From NCBI GenBank assembly GCA_900542795.1, contig UQPD01000093.1, forward strand, positions 1 through 10,232: a stretch of 10,232 nucleotides of DNA. Direction: 5' to 3'. Shown one piece after another: positions 5,824 through 10,232 of the stretch. The notes beneath the pieces are model-generated. The model saw only the letters and a list, made by a program, of their open reading frames with translations, made no database searches and was not told where the DNA came from. Each line of letters opens with the position of its first letter. Positions within the stretch are counted from its first letter, which is position 1. Origin of the DNA: an uncultured Prevotella sp. GTDB taxonomy: Bacteria; Bacteroidota; Bacteroidia; Bacteroidales; Bacteroidaceae. The position numbers and the translations under genes were made by a program.

Positions 5824-5877
5824 GCAAAAAATAACTTGTGCAAAATGCTAAGCAGATTTGTACCAAGTTTATTTTTT
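5824..5877. terminator. Bidirectional terminator between rpoD and the toxin-antitoxin pair
   Basis: AACTTG (5833-5838) pairs with CAAGTT (5864-5869), and an inner CAAA pairs with TTTG. A run of T follows on the plus side (5870-5877) and a run of A precedes on the left (about 5825-5830), which reads as T on the minus strand. It can therefore end the convergent minus-strand antitoxin transcript and back up the rpoD terminator. Confidence 0.6.
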
Positions 5878-5886
5878 GACCATTAC

Positions 5887-6189
5887 TTACATAATCGGAC
5901 GCACAATATCCACTTTCAATCCCAGCGCATCAATGATGCGGAAGAACATGCCGACTCCTGGTTCTATCACGCCTTTCTCTATGCGTGATATATAAGTCTT
6001 GTCTGTTCCAACTTTCTTGGCAAGCTCTGATTGGGTCATGTGCTCTTGCTTTCTTGCTTCATGGATTATCTGACCAACACAATAGTTGGTCGCTTCCTTT
6101 CTGAATGCTTCTCGTTCTGCAGTTCCTTCTGCACCATACTTGGCATCAAGAATGGCATCGAAACTGCTAATGTCATTTCTTTGCTGCAT
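5887..6189 (-). CDS. HigA-like XRE-family antitoxin
   Basis: A 100-residue DNA-binding protein. The N-terminal half is polar (1-45). The C-terminal half holds an HTH_3/XRE domain with MTQSELAKKVGTDKTYISRI (51-70) followed by EKGVIEP. It lies directly downstream of a HigB/RelE-like toxin gene and should bind and neutralise that toxin and repress the operon. The start at 6189 is chosen because AAAAAGGAA lies just upstream; an upstream TTG at 6210 would add seven residues but lacks such support. With the 6189 start the gene overlaps the toxin stop by 17 bases, which suggests translational coupling. It converges on rpoD across a double terminator. Confidence 0.88.
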   Translation of the reverse strand: MQQRNDISSFDAILDAKYGAEGTAEREAFRKEATNYCVGQIIHEARKQEHMTQSELAKKVGTDKTYISRIEKGVIEPGVGMFFRIIDALGLKVDIVRPIM

Positions 6190-6508
6190 AATATTCCTTT
6201 TTAAGTTCAAGTGCCTTCTCTATCTCCTTTGAGGGTGTCTTCTGGGTCTTCTTCTGAAAACCATTGAACAGCATCACGATATTGCCCTCATCGAATATGA
6301 AGAACGCACGATATATATTACCATTATGGGTAGCTCTTATCTCAAACAGCCCATCCTTTATGAACTTTACAAACTTCTCACTCACTCTCTCCCGCATCTT
6401 CAGCACATCAAGCACATAGTCAATCTTCTTCTGTGCACCCATTTCCAAAGAGCGGTAAAACGTAAGGAAGTAGTCTTTGTAAACCAATATCTTCCGTTCT
6501 GTATTCAT
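6173..6508 (-). CDS. HigB-like RelE/ParE-superfamily toxin (Gp49-like)
   Basis: A 111-residue protein of the phage-derived Gp49-like/HigB group. Diagnostic blocks are KFIKDGLFEIR (48-58), IYRAFFIFDEGNIVML (65-80), FNGFQKKTQKTP (81-92) and the C-terminal EIEKALELKKEYY. Basic residues R58, R67 and K86-K87 lie where members of the family act on RNA. It probably cleaves mRNA at the ribosome when not bound by antitoxin. The toxin gene comes first and the antitoxin second, the order typical of higBA and the reverse of most type II systems. The ATG at 6508 agrees with the N-terminus of relatives. All family blocks are present, so the toxin looks intact. Confidence 0.88.
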   Translation of the reverse strand: MNTERKILVYKDYFLTFYRSLEMGAQKKIDYVLDVLKMRERVSEKFVKFIKDGLFEIRATHNGNIYRAFFIFDEGNIVMLFNGFQKKTQKTPSKEIEKALELKKEYYAAKK

Positions 6509-6512
6509 GCTG

Positions 6513-6546
6513 CAAAGGTAATACTTAAAGTTGATATATCATACAA
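6513..6546 (-). promoter_or_regulatory. Promoter of the toxin-antitoxin operon
   Basis: On the minus strand, TTG (6546-6544) is followed after 23 bases by TACCTTTG (6520-6513), an exact -7 box. Only four bases, CAGC, separate the box from the toxin ATG. Transcription should begin at or within a base or two of the start codon, so the mRNA may be leaderless. Confidence 0.6.
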
Positions 6547-6634
6547 CTTTTGCAATTAAAATCCTTCCTATTTTGTATACACCACTTATTACTCCTTTTT
6601 GTAATAAAAATAACGCTATTTGCTAACATTTTGT

Positions 6635-6668
6635 TATATTTGCATCTAAAATAAAAACAAAGAAGGAA
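6635..6668 (+). promoter_or_regulatory. Promoter -7 box and ribosome binding site of the first permease
   Basis: TATATTTG followed by CA (6635-6644) matches TAnnTTTG; the -33 element is not clear. The leader would be about 25 bases. GAAGGAA (6662-6668) lies six bases before the ATG at 6675 and is one of the few Shine-Dalgarno-like sites in the window. Confidence 0.5.
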
Positions 6669-6674
6669 TCTATA

Positions 6675-8327
6675 ATGGATTTATTTATTAAAAAGAGCAC
6701 AGACGAACTGTTGCTCGAAGCCGACAATGAAGGCGGCAAAGGATTGAAACGTGTGTTAGGCACGTGGGGACTCATCGCTTTAGGCGTAGGGGTAATTATT
6801 GGTGCTGGCTTGTTCTCAGTAACAGGTATTGTGGCAGGTGAACATACAGGTCCTGCCATTATTCTGAGTTTTGCTATAGCAGCTATTTGCTGCGCATTGG
6901 CAGGTTTGTGCTATGCTGAATTTGCTTCTATGATTCCCGTGGCTGGTTCTGCCTACACCTATTCATACTTCACCATGGGCGAACTTGTGGCATGGATTAT
7001 TGGATGGGACCTTGTATTGGAATATGCCTTAGCTGCTATGACCGTGAGCATATCATGGAGCCGCTACTTCTGTGTAATAATGCACGATATAGGTATAAAC
7101 TTACCTGTGGAATGGACAGCCTGTCCTGCTGACGGAGGCGTATTTAATCTGCCCGCTACTTTACTCATTGTACTTTTATCGCTCATCTTGATGCGCGGTA
7201 CCAAAGGCAGTTCTAAGTTTAATGATTTCTTGGTAATTCTCAAGGTTTCTGTCGTACTGCTTTTCATTATCATTGGTTTTAAATACATCAGTTCCGACCA
7301 TCTTACACCATTTATTCCTGAAAACACAGGTACATTTGGAGAATATGGTTGGTCGGGTGTATTGCGCGGAGCAGCTATTGTGTTTTTTGCCTTCTTAGGT
7401 TTTGATGCTATCAGTACCGCTGCGCAAGAAACTAAGAATCCGCGTCGCAATATGCCCATTGGTATACTCGGTTCCTTGCTTATTTGCACCCTACTCTACA
7501 TGGTATTTGCTTTAGTAATGACAGGTGTAGTAGACTATCATGCCTACAAAGGGGCTGATAGCATTGCGCCAGCTGCAACAGCCATTGCCCACATGGGTGA
7601 AGTAGGAACAGATGGCGTTGTTGTACCAGCTTATCCTTGGTTAAACCGTGGCATTATTTTGGCTATTCTGTTGGGATATACCAGTGTGGTTCTTGTTACC
7701 TTGATGGGACAGAGCCGCGTATTCTACAGCATGAGCAAAGATGGATTGCTTCCGCCACTCTTCTCGCACTTGCACAAACGTTATCACACACCAGCTCGCA
7801 GCAATGCCCTGTTTATGACCGTAATAGGTTTGTTAGCCGGTGTGGTTCCTGCAAGTGTTGCAGGCGAAATGACCAGCATAGGTACGCTCTTTGCCTTTGC
7901 CTTGGTTTGCTTGGGCGTAATTGTAGTACGTCGCACACAACCTAAAGCGCCTCGCGGTTTTAAAACACCCTTTGTACCATGGGTTCCTGCAGCAGGTGTG
8001 TTATGTTGTGTAAGCATGATGCTGTTTTTACCTGCCGACACATGGATTCGTTTGGTTATGTGGATGCTGATTGGTTTAGACATCTATTCGGCTTATGGTG
8101 TAACGCATAGTGTGATTGGTGGAGGAACCAAACAACGTCATGGACAAACTGTGCTTAATATTATAGGAGGTTTTATTGGTGTGCTATGTGTCATCACAGG
8201 CTTTTGGCACCAACAAACCTTGGGGTGGAATGCTGATACTACCCTTTTCTGGATTGCAACTATCTTTGGTCTTGCCCATATTTTCTTCTTTATTGTAAGA
8301 GGATTTGTGGCGCATAAGCACGAATAA
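6675..8327 (+). CDS. APC-superfamily amino acid permease, YfnA/CAT-like (copy 1)
   Basis: A 550-residue inner-membrane transporter with at least 12 hydrophobic segments. The first helix has GVGVIIGAGLF (37-47), the unwound substrate-binding segment of the APC family. CYAEFASMIPVAGSAYTYSY (79-98) and GELVAWIIGWDLVLEY (102-117) are hallmarks of the cationic amino acid transporter (CAT/YfnA/GkApcT) branch. GFDAISTAAQETKNPRRNMP follows the sixth helix region. It should import an amino acid by ion-coupled transport; the substrate cannot be read from sequence. A second, highly similar copy starts 67 bp downstream, so the two are probably cotranscribed. Confidence 0.9.
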   Translation: MDLFIKKSTDELLLEADNEGGKGLKRVLGTWGLIALGVGVIIGAGLFSVTGIVAGEHTGPAIILSFAIAAICCALAGLCYAEFASMIPVAGSAYTYSYFTMGELVAWIIGWDLVLEYALAAMTVSISWSRYFCVIMHDIGINLPVEWTACPADGGVFNLPATLLIVLLSLILMRGTKGSSKFNDFLVILKVSVVLLFIIIGFKYISSDHLTPFIPENTGTFGEYGWSGVLRGAAIVFFAFLGFDAISTAAQETKNPRRNMPIGILGSLLICTLLYMVFALVMTGVVDYHAYKGADSIAPAATAIAHMGEVGTDGVVVPAYPWLNRGIILAILLGYTSVVLVTLMGQSRVFYSMSKDGLLPPLFSHLHKRYHTPARSNALFMTVIGLLAGVVPASVAGEMTSIGTLFAFALVCLGVIVVRRTQPKAPRGFKTPFVPWVPAAGVLCCVSMMLFLPADTWIRLVMWMLIGLDIYSAYGVTHSVIGGGTKQRHGQTVLNIIGGFIGVLCVITGFWHQQTLGWNADTTLFWIATIFGLAHIFFFIVRGFVAHKHE

Positions 8328-8363
8328 GAACGCTTCCCTCTTACAAGAAAGAACGCTTTCCTC
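8326..8363. repeat. 15-bp direct repeat between the permease genes
   Basis: AAGAACGCTTCCCTC (8326-8340) recurs with one change as AAGAACGCTTTCCTC (8349-8363), with starts 23 bp apart. The repeat begins in the stop codon of the first permease and fills over half of the 67-bp gap. No promoter box is seen in the gap. It may be a trace of the duplication or a small regulatory site. Confidence 0.6.
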
Positions 8364-8394
8364 AATAAAGAACACACAAACTAAAACAAAGACT

Positions 8395-10056
8395 ATGAAC
8401 TTATTTGTAAAGAAAACTGCAGAAGAATTACTGCAAGAAGCAGAGAATGATGGTGGACGCGGCTTGAAACGCGTACTGGGTCCTTTTGGACTGATTGCGC
8501 TTGGCGTAGGAGTCATTATCGGTGCTGGATTATTCTCAGTAACAGGTATTGTGGCAGGTGCTCACACAGGACCAGCCATTGTCATTAGCTTTGCCTTGGC
8601 AGCCATTGCATGTGCCTTAGCTGGTTTGTGCTATGCTGAATTTGCCTCAATGATTCCTGTGGCAGGTTCTGCCTACACCTATTCCTACTTCACGATGGGT
8701 GAATTGGTGGCATGGATTATTGGTTGGGACCTTGTGTTAGAATATGCTGTAGCTGCTGTAGCCATCTCTATTTCATGGAGCAAATATTTTTGCATCATGA
8801 TGAACGACATTGGTTATGGCTTACCTATAGAACTCACGGCTTGTCCTGCAGAAGGTGGAGCCTTTAACTTGCCCGCAGCCATCTTGGTTGTTATTTTATC
8901 GCTCATTTTGATGCGTGGCACATCTGGCAGTTCTAAGTTCAACGACTTAATGGTTACACTTAAAATTGCAGTGGTATTGGCATTCATTGGCATTGGCTTT
9001 AAATATATCAACACTGATAACCTTACCCCTTTCATTCCTGCCAACACGGGTGTATTTGGCGAATATGGTTGGTCGGGCATACTGCGTGGTGCTGCTATTG
9101 TGTTCTTTGCCTACATTGGTTTTGATGCTGTGAGCACCGCAGCGCAAGAAACAAAGAACCCTCGTCGTAACATGCCTATTGGCATTATGGGTTCGCTCAT
9201 TGTTTGTAGTGTTCTTTACATGGTTTTCTCACTGGTTATGACTGGCGTAGTTAACTACAAGGAGTATATTGGTGCTGACAGTATTGCCCCTGCTGCAACC
9301 GCTGTTGCTCACATGGGCGAGATGGGAGCTAACGGAACGATTGTTCCTGCCTACCCTTGGCTCAACCGTGGCATTATTGTAGCTATTCTGTTGGGATATG
9401 CCAGTGTTGTTTTGGTGATGATGATGGGACAAAGTCGTGTATTTTACAGTATGAGTAAAGATGGATTGCTTCCTCCGCTCTTTTCGCATTTACACAAACG
9501 TTATCACACACCAGCTCGCAGCAACTTATTGTTTATGGTATTGATCAGTATTTTAGCAGGTATTGTACCTCCAAGTGTTGCTGGCGAAATGACAAGTATT
9601 GGCACGCTCTTTGCCTTTTCATTGGTATGTTTAGGTGTTATTGTGGTACGTCGTACACAACCGAATGCACCCCGTAGTTTTAAAACGCCCTTTGTGCCTT
9701 GGGTTCCTGCTGCTGGATTAGTGTGCTGCATTGGTATGATGCTTTTCTTACCTGCCGAAACATGGATTCGTTTAGTGATGTGGATGCTTATAGGCATTGA
9801 CATTTATTCGTTTTATGGCATAAAGCATAGTGTGATTGGTGGCGGTTCTGTACGTCGTCATGGTCAAACCATCTTGAGTTGCATCGGTGTTTTTGTAGCT
9901 TTTCTTTGCATTGTTACGGGCTTTTGGCACCAACAAACAGTAGGTTGGCACGAAAGTCACTTGATGTTATGGATTGCAAGTATCTTTGGGATTGCCCATA
10001 TCTTTTTCTTCTTGGTAAGAGGATTTAAGAAATCAAGTATTAAGAATATCAAGTAA
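8395..10056 (+). CDS. APC-superfamily amino acid permease, YfnA/CAT-like (copy 2)
   Basis: A 553-residue paralogue of the preceding permease, about four fifths identical by eye over the N-terminal half and aligning end to end. It keeps GVGVIIGAGLF, the PVAGSAYTYSY block, GWDLVLEY, GFDAVSTAAQETKNPRRNMP and the loop KDGLLPPLFSHLHKRYHTPA. Differences cluster in parts of the membrane helices and in the loop before the IELTACPAEGG stretch, so the substrate range could differ. The start is set at the ATG at 8395, which matches the first copy (MNLF against MDLF). The frame is open upstream to 8305, but that part overlaps the first gene and is not homologous. Several runs of DNA are identical between the copies. 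No terminator is seen after the stop. Confidence 0.9.
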   Translation: MNLFVKKTAEELLQEAENDGGRGLKRVLGPFGLIALGVGVIIGAGLFSVTGIVAGAHTGPAIVISFALAAIACALAGLCYAEFASMIPVAGSAYTYSYFTMGELVAWIIGWDLVLEYAVAAVAISISWSKYFCIMMNDIGYGLPIELTACPAEGGAFNLPAAILVVILSLILMRGTSGSSKFNDLMVTLKIAVVLAFIGIGFKYINTDNLTPFIPANTGVFGEYGWSGILRGAAIVFFAYIGFDAVSTAAQETKNPRRNMPIGIMGSLIVCSVLYMVFSLVMTGVVNYKEYIGADSIAPAATAVAHMGEMGANGTIVPAYPWLNRGIIVAILLGYASVVLVMMMGQSRVFYSMSKDGLLPPLFSHLHKRYHTPARSNLLFMVLISILAGIVPPSVAGEMTSIGTLFAFSLVCLGVIVVRRTQPNAPRSFKTPFVPWVPAAGLVCCIGMMLFLPAETWIRLVMWMLIGIDIYSFYGIKHSVIGGGSVRRHGQTILSCIGVFVAFLCIVTGFWHQQTVGWHESHLMLWIASIFGIAHIFFFLVRGFKKSSIKNIK

Positions 10057-10083
10057 TAAGTAATAGGTAATAAGTAATACAGA
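10051..10083. repeat. Short AT-rich imperfect tandem repeat (AAGTAATA)
   Basis: AAGTAATA-like units recur after the second permease (10051, 10058, 10072 and nearby), overlapping its stop codon. TAAGTAATAAG also appears near 5815-5824 after rpoD. This is low-complexity sequence with no clear function. Confidence 0.45.
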
Positions 10084-10107
10084 CTATTGGATATCAAAGT
10101 TAAAAGT

Positions 10108-10146
10108 AATAAGTAGGTTTTCAAAATTAGTTTATACTATCAATAC
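10108..10146. repeat. Solo end repeat related to the MITE-like element
   Basis: This 39-bp stretch matches 2351-2389 at 35 of 39 positions in the same orientation (AATAAGTAGG, CAAAATTA and TTTATAC are shared). The match stops after it: the central part and right arm of the 186-bp element are absent. Confidence 0.65.
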
Positions 10147-10186
10147 TGACGATTCCAAAAGCTATCATTTACACTTCACGCGCCAG

Positions 10187-10225
10187 CCTCACCCCGTTAG
10201 GGGTGATATAAGGTAGCCAGGTATG
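10187..10225. repeat. 39-bp palindromic repeat, right copy of an inverted pair
   Basis: An exact reverse complement of 17-55, with the same TCACCCC-gtta-GGGGTGA hairpin (10189-10206) and the same conserved tail. It ends seven bases before the window end. The flanking DNA differs, apart from a few bases on the hairpin side. Confidence 0.8.
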
Positions 10226-10232
10226 AGAGTGA

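Noticed and set aside
6190..6210. TTG start for the antitoxin
   Set aside because: The ATG at 6189 has a purine-rich ribosome binding site at the right distance, and the upstream codons overlap that site.
7064..7489. Minus-strand frame opposite the first permease, with similar frames opposite the second
   Set aside because: These arise from the codon pattern of the duplicated permease genes and are not independent genes.
8305..8394. N-terminal extension of the second permease
   Set aside because: It overlaps the first permease gene and does not match the N-terminus of that paralogue, which aligns from 8395.
17..10225. Composite transposon bounded by the 39-bp inverted repeats
   Set aside because: There is no transposase, the interior holds the primary sigma gene, and the repeats are self-palindromic, as expected for a REP-like element.

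Overview
The window looks like chromosomal DNA from a Bacteroidales bacterium, probably Prevotella or a close relative. Four signs point there. Several intergenic regions carry the Bacteroidetes promoter signature TAnnTTTG. The primary sigma factor is short (289 aa) and lacks region 1.1. An adjacent acyltransferase pair matches the Bacteroidetes glycine-lipid enzymes. Few genes have a Shine-Dalgarno sequence. The genus is inferred; the order is fairly secure. No rRNA, tRNA, CRISPR array, transposase or phage gene was seen.

Layout. 1-396 is non-coding and repeat-rich: a 39-bp palindromic repeat (17-55), three palindromic 22-bp units (121-178 plus flank) and five further 22-bp units (220-329). 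A YhcC-type radical SAM gene lies on the minus strand (397-1296). A structured divergent intergenic region (1297-1626) holds two direct repeats, each with a TACATTTG box, around a strong hairpin. On the plus strand follow an ECF sigma factor (1627-2220), a 515-bp gap with a 71-bp hairpin and a 186-bp MITE-like palindrome, then glsA (2736-3563), glsB (3643-4620) and rpoD (4868-5737). Two terminators close that side. A HigB/HigA-type toxin-antitoxin pair lies on the minus strand (6508-5887). Two tandemly duplicated APC-family amino acid permeases (6675-8327 and 8395-10056) end the coding part. The last 176 bp hold AT-rich repeats, another copy of the MITE-like end sequence and an inverted copy of the 39-bp repeat.

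How the genes fit together. GlsB should N-acylate glycine and GlsA should add the second acyl chain, giving glycine lipids of the envelope. The pair sits between an ECF sigma factor and the housekeeping sigma factor. The permeases probably bring in amino acids. The toxin-antitoxin pair is an independent accessory module insulated from rpoD by the terminators.

No large undescribed protein system is visible. The most unusual material is non-coding: the two phased 22-bp palindrome arrays, the MITE-like element with related ends elsewhere in the window, the rpoD leader with mutually exclusive pairings, and the 39-bp repeat at both window edges, which suggests that this sequence may be a contig bounded by a dispersed repeat.
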